Shown: positions 43,601 to 54,142, numbered from the stretch's first letter. The stretch is 64,000 nt of DNA from Pseudomonadota bacterium (GCA_963205115.1 CAUJHV010000049.1:62001-126000), one strand, 5' to 3'. A program made the numbers and translations. The notes: generated from the letters alone by a model not told the origin.

Positions 43601-43789
43601 GACCTCGCGCTCGACGGTTTCCGGGCTGGCGCCCGGGTAGGGAATCGTGATCACCAGCACGGGCGGATCGACGTCGGGAATCTGGTTGACGCGCAGCTTG
43701 GACAGCGCGAGCAGGCCCAGGGCCATCAGCCCCAGGATGACCACGACCATGGCCACCGGCCGCTTGATGCTGAATTCGGACAGGATCAT
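40607..43789 (-). CDS. RND efflux transporter, inner-membrane permease (AcrB/HAE1 family)
   Basis: A protein of 1060 residues beginning MILSEFSIKRPVAMVVVILG, the usual start of heavy RND permeases. The proton-relay region shows GVLIDDAIVVRENI in transmembrane helix 4, and the lysine in GLVAKNAILLLD in helix 10. Two large periplasmic domains follow helices 1 and 7. It exports drugs or other amphiphiles driven by the proton gradient. The adaptor gene lies 10 bases upstream; no TolC-like gene is present, so an unlinked outer-membrane factor is likely. A 1191-codon antisense frame over this gene is a shadow. Confidence 0.93.
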   Translation of the reverse strand: MILSEFSIKRPVAMVVVILGLMALGLLALSKLRVNQIPDVDPPVLVITIPYPGASPETVEREVINRIEKALQGIPGIDQVRSTADEGQAQIVMIFHFGKNMVVASDEARNAIGSVRFKLPVEMREPVLLRVDPNAQPIMQMALSSSTLSHAAVSRLAEDQLADRLRALPGVATVTVNGALRRELSVLLRAEKLRAQEVSVTEVVAALRAQNASAPVGKVRGTQEDQSIRLIGRMEDAQAFGDIVVKRRGDQMVRLAQVAEVRDGFAELGSVSLRNGHPNVGLSVTRTPDASTVTVGNAVRDLVKTVQKELPAGTTLEVTRDGGTEAQNSLNNVVHALVFGAGLTIFVVYVFLNSWRSTLITALSLPTSVVASFIAVWLCGFTLNFMSLLGLALAIGVLIDDAIVVRENIVRHMERGADRRTAARMGTAEIGLAVAATTFSIVAVFVPVAFMPGISGEWFRPFGLTVVTSVLVSLFISFTLDPMLSAYWGDPPGHHTAPKHGLSRQLQRFNVAFDRLADRYGRVIAWALHHRRWMAVFAVGSLVGALALQAQFGGTSFLPATDGNTLMVDVRTPASASLAQTRLKVEAAATLARTIAETRATNSFVNPGGGRVFVDIGVSTTRKRTAAQIAADLRALTTRLVGAEYVVLDDLNNGAQKPVQIRFNGPDSRTLMDITQAFMTKLREVPGAVDVGLSERDPQDELRIELQRSLANSLGISVGDAAQALRVAFAGVEAGDWVDPTGETRDVSVRLHPDDRISAAHIEQLPITVAGSNRMVPLDQIATITMGKGPSRIQHVNGKRTISVAANVQGRASGEVTADALKLARAMPFPPGYGLELDGASRDQEEVFREMSIALVSGIALMYLILVMQFGSFSAPVGVMLSLPLSLIGVVLALVLTRSTLNLMSFIGVIMLMGLVAKNAILLLDAARVMEAEGMDREEALMAAGKKRLRPILMTSFALIAGMMPMAIGVGEGGEFYRPMAVAIIGGVITGTLLTLLVIPSFYDSIEVSRERMVAKFQRRDAHGNAVWAFVATFVEALLTLTGLRALWRGARRLRHGRAG

Positions 43790-43799
43790 GGCGACGGTC

Positions 43800-44996
43800 T
43801 CAGCGCGGCGTGGCGGCGGAGGCGGCAGCCGGGGCGGCGGCTGCGCCGGACGCCGCCGGCGCGCCGGCCTGGCCGACCAGCGGCACGGCAGCCGGGCCGG
43901 TGAGTTCCACCGCCTGGCCGTCCACCAGCTGACGCGTGGGGTGGCGCAGCAGGCGGTCACCGATGGCCAGGCCGGCGCTGACACTGACCTCGCCGGTGCG
44001 CGCATCGCGCTCGCCCAGCGTCACGGCCACGCGCGACAGCCGCTGTCCCTGCACGCGCCAGACGTGGGCCGTGTCGCCGGTGCGCACGAATACGTTTTCC
44101 GGCAGGCTCAGCCCGGTTGCGCTGCCAGTTTCGACATGCCCTTCGGCGAACAGGCCGGCCACGCGCGGTGCCGATGCGGGTTCGTCGAAGCTCAGGACCA
44201 CGGCCACCTGACGCGTCGTGGCGTTGACGGCCGAGTCGATGCGCTGCACGCGGCCCGTGAAGACCGTGTCGGTAAATCCGTTCACGCGGAAGCTGGCCGG
44301 CTGGCCGAGCTTCAGCTCCTGCAGCCGGTCGGCCGAGACCAGGCCCTCGAAGCGCATGCTGCGCGGATCGATCACCTTCAGGAGTTCCTTGCCGATCTGC
44401 GCGGTGTCGCCGGCGGAGGCCTTGCGCTCGCTGACCACGCCGTCGAACGGGGCACGCACGAGGGTGCGGGTGAGCTGCTGGCGCGCGGCGGCCACACGCG
44501 AGCGTGCCGCGACCACGTCGCTTTGCGCCTGGTTGCGCCGCACCTGCGCGTCTTCCAGCGCCTGCGCCGAGGCCATGCCCTGCTCGCGCAGGGTGCTCAG
44601 GCGCTGCACCGTTCGTTCGGCCTGGTCCTGGGCCTGCGACGCCGCGCGCAAGGCCTCTTCGGCCGAGGCCAGGCTGTCGCGGATGGCGGTGTCGTCCAGC
44701 TTCATCAGCAGATCGCCCGTGCGCACGGTCTCGCCGTTGTCCTTGAGCACCTGCATGACCACCGCGGCCACTTCGGCGCGCAGGTCCGCGCGCTTGCCGG
44801 GCATGACTGCGCCGGAAACCACCGGGCCCTGCGCGATGCGGGCCGCCCGCACCGTGTGCAGGTCTTCGGGTGCGACGAGCAGCCGCACGGCTTCGGGCGC
44901 GGAAGCCGCCGCCGCGGCCGCGGCAGGCGCCCCGGCCTTGTTGCATGCCGACAGCAGCACGGCACTGAACAGGAGCAACAGCAAAGGTACGGGCAT
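43800..44996 (-). CDS. RND efflux periplasmic adaptor (membrane fusion protein)
   Basis: A protein of 398 residues from ATG 44996. A lipoprotein signal peptide ends at LLSAC. It contains the barrel-sandwich half motifs (VVMQVLKDNGETVRTGDLLM; LVRAPFDGVVSERKASAGD) around an alpha-helical hairpin (residues about 105-170). A beta-barrel and membrane-proximal domain follow, and the C-terminus is Ala/Pro-rich. It bridges the permease encoded next to it with an outer-membrane channel. The 172-base gap upstream should hold the promoter of the adaptor-permease-peptidase unit. Confidence 0.92.
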   Translation of the reverse strand: MPVPLLLLLFSAVLLSACNKAGAPAAAAAAASAPEAVRLLVAPEDLHTVRAARIAQGPVVSGAVMPGKRADLRAEVAAVVMQVLKDNGETVRTGDLLMKLDDTAIRDSLASAEEALRAASQAQDQAERTVQRLSTLREQGMASAQALEDAQVRRNQAQSDVVAARSRVAAARQQLTRTLVRAPFDGVVSERKASAGDTAQIGKELLKVIDPRSMRFEGLVSADRLQELKLGQPASFRVNGFTDTVFTGRVQRIDSAVNATTRQVAVVLSFDEPASAPRVAGLFAEGHVETGSATGLSLPENVFVRTGDTAHVWRVQGQRLSRVAVTLGERDARTGEVSVSAGLAIGDRLLRHPTRQLVDGQAVELTGPAAVPLVGQAGAPAASGAAAAPAAASAATPR

Positions 44997-45168
44997 GGAA
45001 CAGGCGCTCGGTAAAAGGCGGCCCCGTGCACGGGCGTGCGTGCGGGCCGCAAAGGGACGAATGTGACGAACGGTAATCATCGCGGCTGCGCAGGGCAGTC
45101 CGATTGCGACGAAACGACGCCCCTGGGCGACGAATGGCATTCGCGGCAGCTTGACTGGCGGAGGCGGT

Positions 45169-47493
45169 TCAGCGCCAGGCCCGCAGCCACTCGTCGGCAT
45201 CGACCTGCAGTTTGACAAAGGCTTCCCGGCCGCGCGACGTGGCCGGGCGTCCATCGTGCTGCACGCTATAGCCCACATAGAGCTGCGTGCCCGAAGAACG
45301 CCGCCAGTTGTAGGTCAGCGAAGCGGCACGCCCGCCCCAGCGCTGGGCGGTCACCTGGTCTTCGGCCTTGCGGTCGCCGCCGCTGCGTTGTGCGATCAGG
45401 CGCAGGTGCTGGTTCGCGTCCAGGTGCCAGATGGCCAGCAGCTGGGCGGCCGACTCGTGGTACTGCAGCGCGTGGCCGGGGCGGTCATCGAACAGCCAGG
45501 CCTGGGAAATGCTCGGCTCGATCTCGAAGGAGCGGCCCGGCCGCATCCGGGCCATGAAGCGCCAGCGCGCGCCAGGCCGCACGCGCTGGGCGATGGTGTC
45601 GGCCAGGCGGCCGACGCTGATCTGGGTATCGACCAGCGGCCACCAGTTGGCTGGCGTCATGACCAGGCCCGAGGCCACGAAGCGCTGGTTCAGCAAGGGT
45701 CCGTTCGCCGTGGCGCGCACCTGCTCCTGGGGCCGCAGGTCCACCCACCACTCGAGGTTGCGTGAGCCCGCGGCCCAGAAGCCCAGCCAGGGCGTGCGCT
45801 CGACGGTCTGGCCGGTCACGCGGTCGCGCACCTCGCGCGCATCGGCATACAGCTCGAAGTGGTTGAAGGGCCCCAGGGGATACCACTTCCAGGCATGGTG
45901 CACGGCGACCTGGCGCACACCGGTCTGGTTGACGAAGCCCGTGTCGTGCCGGAAGTCCGTGCCGATGTCGTCCAGCGTGAGGCTGCTCTCGGTGTGCTGC
46001 GAGAGCTGCCGCAGCTTCAGATGGCCGCGATGGCCCAGGCGCGCCGTGCCGGCCTGGAGGCTGCCGGCCTGCGCCAGCGCCGTCGTGCGCGAGCCCAGCC
46101 ACTGTGCGCGCAGGCTCCAGCCGCCGTCGAAGGACGCATCGAGGTCCGGTCCGAAAACGGTGTTCTCGCCGCGTCCGTCGTCGTAGCGGCGCGAGGCCAG
46201 CAGCCCGCCGATCGCCAGGCCGGCGCTGTCATCCGCGCGGCGCAGGCGGGCCAGCAGGACGCGCGACGCGGGCTGTCCGACGGCATCCGTGCCGTAAGGC
46301 CCGGGCAGCAACACGGTGCCGCCGCCTTCGTCGCTGGCGGCCAGCGCCGTGCCGGCCACGGCCGGTGCGCGCCAGGTTGCACGCAGCCCGCCGCCGGGTT
46401 GCGTGATGCTGCGCGTGTACAGCGCCTCGGTGGGTGTGCGCAGCAGGTCGGCCGATTCGAAGAAGAAGGGCCGCTTTTCGGGCAGGAACAACGCAAAGCG
46501 CGAGTTGCCGGCGAGCTGTGGCACGTCCAGCGCCACCTGCGAAAAGTCGGGCTTCAGCGTGCCGTCGATCACCAGTTCGGCGCGCGGGCGCCACTTGATG
46601 TCCAGGCTGGCTTCGACGTGGTTCTTGCCGACCTGCGGCTGTCCGTCGTCACGCTGCCGCGTCGTGCGCAGCGTCAGGCTGGGGCGCAGCGTGAGGAAGC
46701 TGTGCTCGGCCGGCAGGCTCACGCCGGTCAGCGGCTGCAGGCGGTGGATGAAGCTGGGCGCGTCGTGCGGCAGCGCGACGCTGGTGAGCAGGTGGAATTG
46801 TTCGCGCGGCATGCGCCGCGCGAGCATGAATCGCCAGCCTCCCTGCGGCCCTTCGGCAAACCGCAGCGACGCAAACGGGATGCGCATCACGGCCGTCCAG
46901 CCGTCAGCCTGGCGCTGCACGGCGGCGTCCCAGTCGAAATCGGGCGCGAAATCTTCGCTGTCGTCCGCCGCGGTGTGGATGCCGTCGGCCAGGCTGCCCG
47001 CGGCATTCACGCGGAAGAACTGGGCCGAGGCGCGGTGGCCGATCGGATCGATGTAGGCGACGACGAAGTCCTGCGTGCGGTTGACCGTGTCGTAACGCAC
47101 CGGCACGTCGCGGATGTCCTGCGGCCGGTCGTCGAAGGCCTTGACACCCACGTAGACGGCGCGCTCGTCGAAGAGCACCTGCACCTGCGTGCGCTGCGGC
47201 GGCTGCGCGCCGCGCCGCGGGTCGTGCTCCAGCAGGCGGTCGAAGACGGGTGCGCGCTGCCAGGCCGGGTGCGACAGGCTGCCGTCGAGCTTCAGGACTT
47301 CGCCAGGCTGCAACCGCACGGCGTGCACTGGCGGCTCGTCGGCGCCCGCCGTCTCGCTGCCGACAGCCGGCAGCGAGGCGGTCACCCAAGCGGCCAGCGA
47401 CAGCCACACGGCCACAGCGCGCCAGCGGCGCTGGGGTGTTTTTTCCGATGCGGTGGGCGCGCCGGCGGGCGGGCTGCGGTGGTGGCCAGTCAT
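45169..47493 (-). CDS. DUF5916 outer-membrane-type protein with N-terminal CBM9-like domain
   Basis: A protein of 774 residues. A signal-like segment (VAVWLSLAAWVTASLPAVGS) starts near residue 26. A CBM9-like domain follows (about 55-235: LKLDGSLSHPAWQRAPVFDR; VQVLFDERAVYVGVKAFDD). The C-terminal two thirds are alternating polar/aromatic beta strands typical of DUF5916, which looks like an outer-membrane barrel and ends in a Trp-Arg pair. The function of the family is not known; carbohydrate recognition at the surface is inferred from the CBM9 fold. It is followed by the efflux operon on the same strand, 172 bases on. Confidence 0.82.
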   Translation of the reverse strand: MTGHHRSPPAGAPTASEKTPQRRWRAVAVWLSLAAWVTASLPAVGSETAGADEPPVHAVRLQPGEVLKLDGSLSHPAWQRAPVFDRLLEHDPRRGAQPPQRTQVQVLFDERAVYVGVKAFDDRPQDIRDVPVRYDTVNRTQDFVVAYIDPIGHRASAQFFRVNAAGSLADGIHTAADDSEDFAPDFDWDAAVQRQADGWTAVMRIPFASLRFAEGPQGGWRFMLARRMPREQFHLLTSVALPHDAPSFIHRLQPLTGVSLPAEHSFLTLRPSLTLRTTRQRDDGQPQVGKNHVEASLDIKWRPRAELVIDGTLKPDFSQVALDVPQLAGNSRFALFLPEKRPFFFESADLLRTPTEALYTRSITQPGGGLRATWRAPAVAGTALAASDEGGGTVLLPGPYGTDAVGQPASRVLLARLRRADDSAGLAIGGLLASRRYDDGRGENTVFGPDLDASFDGGWSLRAQWLGSRTTALAQAGSLQAGTARLGHRGHLKLRQLSQHTESSLTLDDIGTDFRHDTGFVNQTGVRQVAVHHAWKWYPLGPFNHFELYADAREVRDRVTGQTVERTPWLGFWAAGSRNLEWWVDLRPQEQVRATANGPLLNQRFVASGLVMTPANWWPLVDTQISVGRLADTIAQRVRPGARWRFMARMRPGRSFEIEPSISQAWLFDDRPGHALQYHESAAQLLAIWHLDANQHLRLIAQRSGGDRKAEDQVTAQRWGGRAASLTYNWRRSSGTQLYVGYSVQHDGRPATSRGREAFVKLQVDADEWLRAWR

Positions 47494-47635
47494 GTGAGAG
47501 GTGCGCCGTTGCCCGGCGTCTTGCGGTGTGTCTGGCGGGCGATTGTGGTGGCGCGCGCACGCCGCAGCCAGAGGCTGCGACAGCGCGCACCAAAAAACCG
47601 GGATGAACGGCGGCGCGGGCCGGGCGCCCGGGCGT

Positions 47636-48322
47636 TCAGTCCGCCGACTGGCGATAGGGTTCGTCTTCGGGCACGAAATCGCGCTCGGCCAGCGCCGCCT
47701 GGATCCAGGCGGCGACACCTTCGCTGCGCTGCAGGCGGTCGACGTAGGCCGCAATGGCCGCGGGCACCGGAAGTTCGTAGGTGCGTAGCCGCATCGCCAC
47801 CGGCGCGTAGTACGCATCGGCGTTGCTGAACGCACCGAAGAGGAAGGGGCCGCCGCTGGCCTCCAGCGCCTCGGTCCACATCTGCACGATGCGCGCCAGA
47901 TCGGCCACTGCGGCCGGTTGTTCGGCCATGACACGCTGGCCGACGTCCGGCAGCTTCGCCTCGATATTCATCGGGCAGTGGCTGCGCAGCGCGGAAAAGC
48001 CCGCGTGCATTTCCGCGCACAGGCTGCGCGCGCGGGCCCGGGCACGGGAATCACGCGGCCAGATCGCATGTTCGGGGAAGCGCTCGGCCAGGGTTTCGGC
48101 GATGGCCAGCGTGTCCCAGACGACGAGGCCCTCGTCGTCGACCAGCACCGGCACGCGTCCGGCCGGCGACACGGCGAGCACGCGGTTCTTGAAGACCGAG
48201 CCGGGCTTGAAGCTGTCGAAGCGCAGCATGACCTCGTCGAAAGGAATGCCGAACTGGCGCATCAGGACCCAGGGCCGCATGGACCAGGACGAGTAGTTCT
48301 TGTTGCCGATCAGCAGTTGCAT
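47636..48322 (-). CDS. Glutathione S-transferase family protein
   Basis: A protein of 228 residues. The thioredoxin-fold N-terminus reads LLIGNKNYSSWSMRPWVLMR, with the catalytic-site Ser in NYSSWS, then SPAGRVPVLVDDE (cis-Pro loop) and WDTLAIAETLAERFP. An all-helical C-terminal domain follows. It would conjugate or reduce substrates with glutathione in the cytoplasm. The ATG at 48322 follows GAGGAG. A LysR-type box lies about 70-93 bases upstream, so the neighbouring regulator probably controls it. Confidence 0.9.
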   Translation of the reverse strand: MQLLIGNKNYSSWSMRPWVLMRQFGIPFDEVMLRFDSFKPGSVFKNRVLAVSPAGRVPVLVDDEGLVVWDTLAIAETLAERFPEHAIWPRDSRARARARSLCAEMHAGFSALRSHCPMNIEAKLPDVGQRVMAEQPAAVADLARIVQMWTEALEASGGPFLFGAFSNADAYYAPVAMRLRTYELPVPAAIAAYVDRLQRSEGVAAWIQAALAERDFVPEDEPYRQSAD

Positions 48323-48392
48323 GTGCGTCTCCTCGAAGGGGATCGATGCTACGCGCCCGCAGGCCGTCGCGGGCATGCGTCCGGTGCATCGG

Positions 48393-48415
48393 ATTGATGC
48401 GCCATACGTATCAAT
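48393..48415 (-). promoter_or_regulatory. LysR box upstream of the glutathione S-transferase gene
   Basis: ATTGAT (48393-48398) and ATCAAT (48410-48415) are perfect inverted half-sites with 11 bases between them, the T-N11-A architecture of LysR-type regulator sites. It overlaps the last codons of the regulator gene and lies upstream of the transferase start at 48322. A related site sits at the regulator's own start. Confidence 0.65.
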
Positions 48416-49388
48416 CTGGCGAGGGCGGTGGATCCGGTTCCGCCAGCGCCTGGCGTGTCAGCGCGGCCTGTGCGCGGATCCACTCCATCGCGTCACGCAG
48501 TTCCGGGCGCAGGCGTGTGCCCAGTGTGGGCACGAGCCAGTAGGCGGTGGGCGAGGGCAGTCGCCCCTTCACGCCGAAGGGCTCGACCAGTTCGCCGCGT
48601 GCAATCAGGTCGTGCACCATGGCCATGCGTGCCAGCGCCACGCCCTGACCGGCCAGGGCCGCCTGCACCTGCTGGTGCGTGTAATTCAGATAGAGCCAGC
48701 GGCGCGGTTCGAGTTCCTGCATGCCGCGTTGGGCGAGCCAGTGCGGCCAGCTCAGGATCGGCGAGGTCGGCTGCACGCCGTCTTCGTTGATCAGCGTGTG
48801 GGCGCCCAGGTCGGCCGGCTTGCGCAGCGGCGGCGCCTGGCCCGCGCGCGATTGCGCCAGCAGGATCGGGCTGGTCACAGGCGTGAGAACCTCGCCGAAC
48901 AAGCGCTCCGCGTGCGGCGGTGCCACGCCGGGTTTGCCGAAGCGCAGCAGCAGGTCCTGGTCCGGATCGTCGGGATCGAGCAGGCGGTCCTGGGCCGAGA
49001 TGCGGATGTCGATGTCGGCGTGCTGCGCCTGGAAGTCCACCAGGCGCGGCAGCAGCCACAGCGTGGCAAAGGACGCAAAGGTCGACACCGAGACCTGCCG
49101 CCGCCCGCGCCGCACGCGGATCTCGCGCACCGTGCGGTCCAGCCGTTCGAGCAGCGGCACGACGGCCTGCTGCAAGGCGGCGCCGGCATCGGTGATGTCG
49201 ACATGGCGCGTGCCGCGCGCAAACAGCGCGGCGCCCAGGTCTTCTTCCAGCGATTTGATCTGCCGGCTCACGGCCGGTTGCGTGAGGTTCAGCGATTCGG
49301 CCGCGGCGCGGAACGAGCGGCAGCGCGCTACCGCTTCGAAGGCGCGCAGACCTTCCAGGCGAAGCGGTCTCTGGCGGTTCGGATTCAT
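48411..49388 (-). CDS. LysR-family transcriptional regulator (GcvA-like)
   Basis: A protein of 325 residues. The N-terminal winged helix-turn-helix (LRAFEAVARCRSFRAAAESL, LTQPAVSRQIKSLEEDLG) is followed by a PBP2-type effector domain that begins SVSTFASFATLWLLPRLVDF, typical of the GcvA/TrpI-like group. It ends 88 bases before the glutathione S-transferase on the same strand and is divergent from the DUF2917 gene. A T-N11-A site overlaps its start codon, suggesting autoregulation. The effector is unknown. Confidence 0.9.
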   Translation of the reverse strand: MNPNRQRPLRLEGLRAFEAVARCRSFRAAAESLNLTQPAVSRQIKSLEEDLGAALFARGTRHVDITDAGAALQQAVVPLLERLDRTVREIRVRRGRRQVSVSTFASFATLWLLPRLVDFQAQHADIDIRISAQDRLLDPDDPDQDLLLRFGKPGVAPPHAERLFGEVLTPVTSPILLAQSRAGQAPPLRKPADLGAHTLINEDGVQPTSPILSWPHWLAQRGMQELEPRRWLYLNYTHQQVQAALAGQGVALARMAMVHDLIARGELVEPFGVKGRLPSPTAYWLVPTLGTRLRPELRDAMEWIRAQAALTRQALAEPDPPPSPD

Positions 49389-49405
49389 GCGGCAATCGTA
49401 TCAAT
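49383..49405. promoter_or_regulatory. LysR box at the regulator's own start
   Basis: ATTCAT (49383-49388) and ATCAAT (49400-49405) are half-sites separated by 11 bases, one mismatch from the perfect dyad at 48393-48415. Both sites also share the 10-base word CGTATCAATC. The site covers the start codon of the regulator and faces the DUF2917 gene 107 bases away, so it may affect both. Confidence 0.55.
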
Positions 49406-49511
49406 CGGGCGTGCGCATGTCATTGGACGCAGCCGTCGGCGTTGGAAACAATGGCTGCCATGCCCCACAGCCGTCCACGACGGCGCCGGGGTCGTTCACA
49501 CGGAGACCGCC

Positions 49512-49829
49512 ATGTCCGAACTGCACACCCTCCTGCGCCACGACGACAGCCTGAGCCTGCCCGGCGCAGCCACCTGGCGCGTGCGCCGCACAGGCCTGCT
49601 GCGGGTGCGGCCGTCGTCCCCGTCGGCCGTCTGGTTGACCGTGGACGGCGAGGCCAAGGACCGCGTGCTGCAGCCGGGTGAGCAACTGGCGCTGCGGCCC
49701 GGTCACCGCATCGTCGTGGAGCCCTGGACCGCGGGCGCGACCGCCAAGCTGTGCTGGCTGACCGAGGCGCCAGCCCGGCAGCAGACACGCGCCTGGCGCC
49801 TGGGTGGCGTGGCCAACGAATCGCGCTGA
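49512..49829 (+). CDS. DUF2917 domain protein
   Basis: A small protein of 105 residues. It has the compact DUF2917 pattern: a beta strand with GAATWRVRRTGLLRVR, then VWLTVDGEAKDRVLQPGEQL, ALRPGHRIVVEPW and AKLCWL. The fold looks like a small cupin-type beta barrel. The family occurs mainly in Burkholderiales and its function is not known. The ATG at 49512 fits a CGGAGA ribosome site. It is transcribed away from the LysR gene, an arrangement often seen with a regulator's target. Confidence 0.78.
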   Translation: MSELHTLLRHDDSLSLPGAATWRVRRTGLLRVRPSSPSAVWLTVDGEAKDRVLQPGEQLALRPGHRIVVEPWTAGATAKLCWLTEAPARQQTRAWRLGGVANESR

Positions 49830-49897
49830 TCGCCCGGGCGACCGTGAGTCGGTGACGGTTAACCTGCGGGGAGGATTTCCCGAAAGGCCCGCCACCC

Positions 49898-50974
49898 ATG
49901 CACGCCCACTGGCACACCTGCGCCACCTTCGCCACGCAGCACGAAACGCCCTGGCCGCGCGACCCGGCGGTGAAGCCCGCCCCGGGGCAGCAGCCTTTCG
50001 GCGTGCACCACGGCGACCCGCCGCCGTTCAACGTCGCACGCGGACCTTTGCATGTGCGCGGCGGGGTGTCGGGCTGCGTGTGGCAGCACGGGCGCGAAGT
50101 GGCCGCCTGGGGCGAACCCGATCGCGCGGACCAGACCTTCAGCGTGGCCAAGACCTGCCTGGCGCTGCTGGCCGGCGTGGCGCACACCCAGGGCCTGCTG
50201 CCGGATGTCGACGCGGCCGTGGCCGACCGGCTGCCCGGCATCGGCTTCGATACACCGCACAACCGTCCCATCACCTGGCGCCAGCTGCTGGAACAGACCA
50301 GCGAATGGGAAGGCGCGTGCTTCGGCCTGCCCGATCAGGTGGACCGTTGGCGCACCGTGGCGCACGACCCGCGATCGGCCGCCGGCCCCAAGGGCGGAGC
50401 CCGTCCGCTGCAGGCACCCGGCAGCTACTGGGAATACAACGATGTGCGCATCAATCAGCTGTCGCTGGCGCTGCTGCACCTGTTCGGCCGGCCGCTGCCC
50501 GAGGTCTTTGCACAGACGCTGATGCAGCCCCTGGGCGCCAGCGGTGACTGGCGCTGGGAAGGGTATGAGGACGCGTGGACGACGCTCGGCGGGCGCCGCG
50601 TGCCATCGGTGCCCGGCGGCACGCACTGGGGCGCGGGCCTGTCGATCGGCGCACGCGACCTGGCGCGGCTGGGGCAGATCGTGCTGCATCAGGGCCGCGT
50701 CGGCGAGCAGGTCCTCGTGGCGCCGGCCTGGATCCGGCAGATGCAGCAGCCGGCGGCCTTGGCACCGTTCTACGGCTGGTTGATGTGGCTGAACCGGGAC
50801 GGCAGAGCCTTCCCCGGGGCCTCGGTGGACAGCAGCTTCATGGTGGGCGCCGGCGGCCACTATGTGTGGATCGAGCCCGCCTTTGATGCGGTGGTGGTCG
50901 TGCGCTGGCTGGATGTCGAGCACGCGCCGGCCTTCATGCAGCTGGCGCAGGCGGCGCTCGCGCAGGGCGCCTGA
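49898..50974 (+). CDS. Beta-lactamase-fold serine hydrolase
   Basis: A protein of 358 residues. The nucleophile motif FSVAKT places Ser82 and Lys85 (SxxK). YWEYNDVRIN near residue 182 is in the position of the YxN motif, and HWGAGLSIGARDLARLGQIV is typical of class C-like esterases. No signal peptide is evident, so the enzyme is probably cytoplasmic and acts as an esterase or amide hydrolase rather than an antibiotic-resistance enzyme. It follows the DUF2917 gene by 68 bases and ends convergently with the dienoyl-CoA reductase gene. Confidence 0.82.
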   Translation: MHAHWHTCATFATQHETPWPRDPAVKPAPGQQPFGVHHGDPPPFNVARGPLHVRGGVSGCVWQHGREVAAWGEPDRADQTFSVAKTCLALLAGVAHTQGLLPDVDAAVADRLPGIGFDTPHNRPITWRQLLEQTSEWEGACFGLPDQVDRWRTVAHDPRSAAGPKGGARPLQAPGSYWEYNDVRINQLSLALLHLFGRPLPEVFAQTLMQPLGASGDWRWEGYEDAWTTLGGRRVPSVPGGTHWGAGLSIGARDLARLGQIVLHQGRVGEQVLVAPAWIRQMQQPAALAPFYGWLMWLNRDGRAFPGASVDSSFMVGAGGHYVWIEPAFDAVVVVRWLDVEHAPAFMQLAQAALAQGA

Positions 50975-51099
50975 GCCCGATGCGGTGCCGGGCCGAGCGG
51001 CAGCCACGAAGCTGCGGGCGCGGTCACGGGCGCGGGCAGGACGCGAATGGGGCGATCGCTGGGCGTCTCGCGCCTGGACTTTGACGCGGGTCGAAGCGC

Positions 51100-53220
<2,121 letters not shown>

Positions 53221-53269
53221 TCAGGGCCCACGCGGTCGGTGCGGCGCGGGCGGGTGCGTCGGCTGGCGC

Positions 53270-54142
53270 TCAGGCCGCCGGCGATGCGGGCTTGTCGCGG
53301 TCGTCCCGGGACGACTCGGTCGCAGGTTCGACGATCACCGCGGCGCGATAGGCGTGCCAGCTGGCATGGCCGATCAGCGGCCCCGCCACCAACAGCCCGG
53401 CAAAGCCCGGCAGCATGGCCGTGAAGGTGATGACGGCGATCAGCAGGCCCCAGAAGAACATCACGCCGGGCTGGGTGATCACCAGCCGGAAGCTGGTGAG
53501 CGCGGCGGTGATGGCGTCGGTCTGGCGGTCGAGGATCATCGGCATCGACACCACGGTGAAGGCGAAGATCAGCGTCGCGAAGAGGGCGCCGAGCGCCCCC
53601 CAGGCGATGATGAATGTCATGTTTTCGGGGTCGAGCAGCGCGAGCAGCGAGCCCTTGAAATCGGGCATGCCGTCGAAGGTGACGGCGAAGACCACCAGCG
53701 TCGCGCGCGCCCACAGCATTTCCAGCACCAGCAGCACGAAGCCGAAGATGCCCAGCTGGCCGATCTTGGTCTGCCAGGCCAGCACCGAATCGGCAAAACC
53801 GGGCTTGACGCCTTGTTCCAGCCGCTGGCTGACGCGGTAGATGCCCAGGCACAGGAACGGGCCCACGAGCAGGAAGCCGCCCGATAGCGCCAGCGTGTAG
53901 GGCGGCGCGTGTTCGAAGACCTTGGCGATGGCCCAGCCCATGACGATGAAGACCACGCCATAGAACAGGCCCAGGCCGGGCGCGCGCCGGTAGTCCTGCC
54001 AGCCCTTGGCCAGCCACTGCAGCGGGGCGGTCAGGGGCAGCGTGCGCAACTGGATGTCGAAGGCCGACGACCGTTTGGCACCAGGATCGTCGGCTGCCGC
54101 GGCGGGTGTCGCCTGCGGCGTTTCGGGGGTCGTGGCGTTCAT
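53270..54142 (-). CDS. DUF2189 integral membrane protein
   Basis: A protein of 290 residues with about six hydrophobic segments from residue 50 on (for example GLGLFYGVVFIVMGWAIA, LALSGGFLLVGPFLCLGI, FFWGLLIAVITFTAMLPGF). The central GGFLLVGPFLCLGIYRVSQRLE block marks DUF2189. The function is not known; members are inner-membrane proteins sometimes near cytochrome c oxidase genes. The start ATG 54142 is chosen because upstream codons are Arg/Gly-rich. It lies 115 bases from fadH on the same strand, so co-transcription is possible. Confidence 0.85.
   Translation of the reverse strand: MNATTPETPQATPAAAADDPGAKRSSAFDIQLRTLPLTAPLQWLAKGWQDYRRAPGLGLFYGVVFIVMGWAIAKVFEHAPPYTLALSGGFLLVGPFLCLGIYRVSQRLEQGVKPGFADSVLAWQTKIGQLGIFGFVLLVLEMLWARATLVVFAVTFDGMPDFKGSLLALLDPENMTFIIAWGALGALFATLIFAFTVVSMPMILDRQTDAITAALTSFRLVITQPGVMFFWGLLIAVITFTAMLPGFAGLLVAGPLIGHASWHAYRAAVIVEPATESSRDDRDKPASPAA

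Noticed and set aside
40328..43903. A 1191-codon open frame on the plus strand
   Set aside because: It is antisense to the RND permease, rich in His, Gln, Arg and Asp as expected of a shadow frame, and has no known domain.
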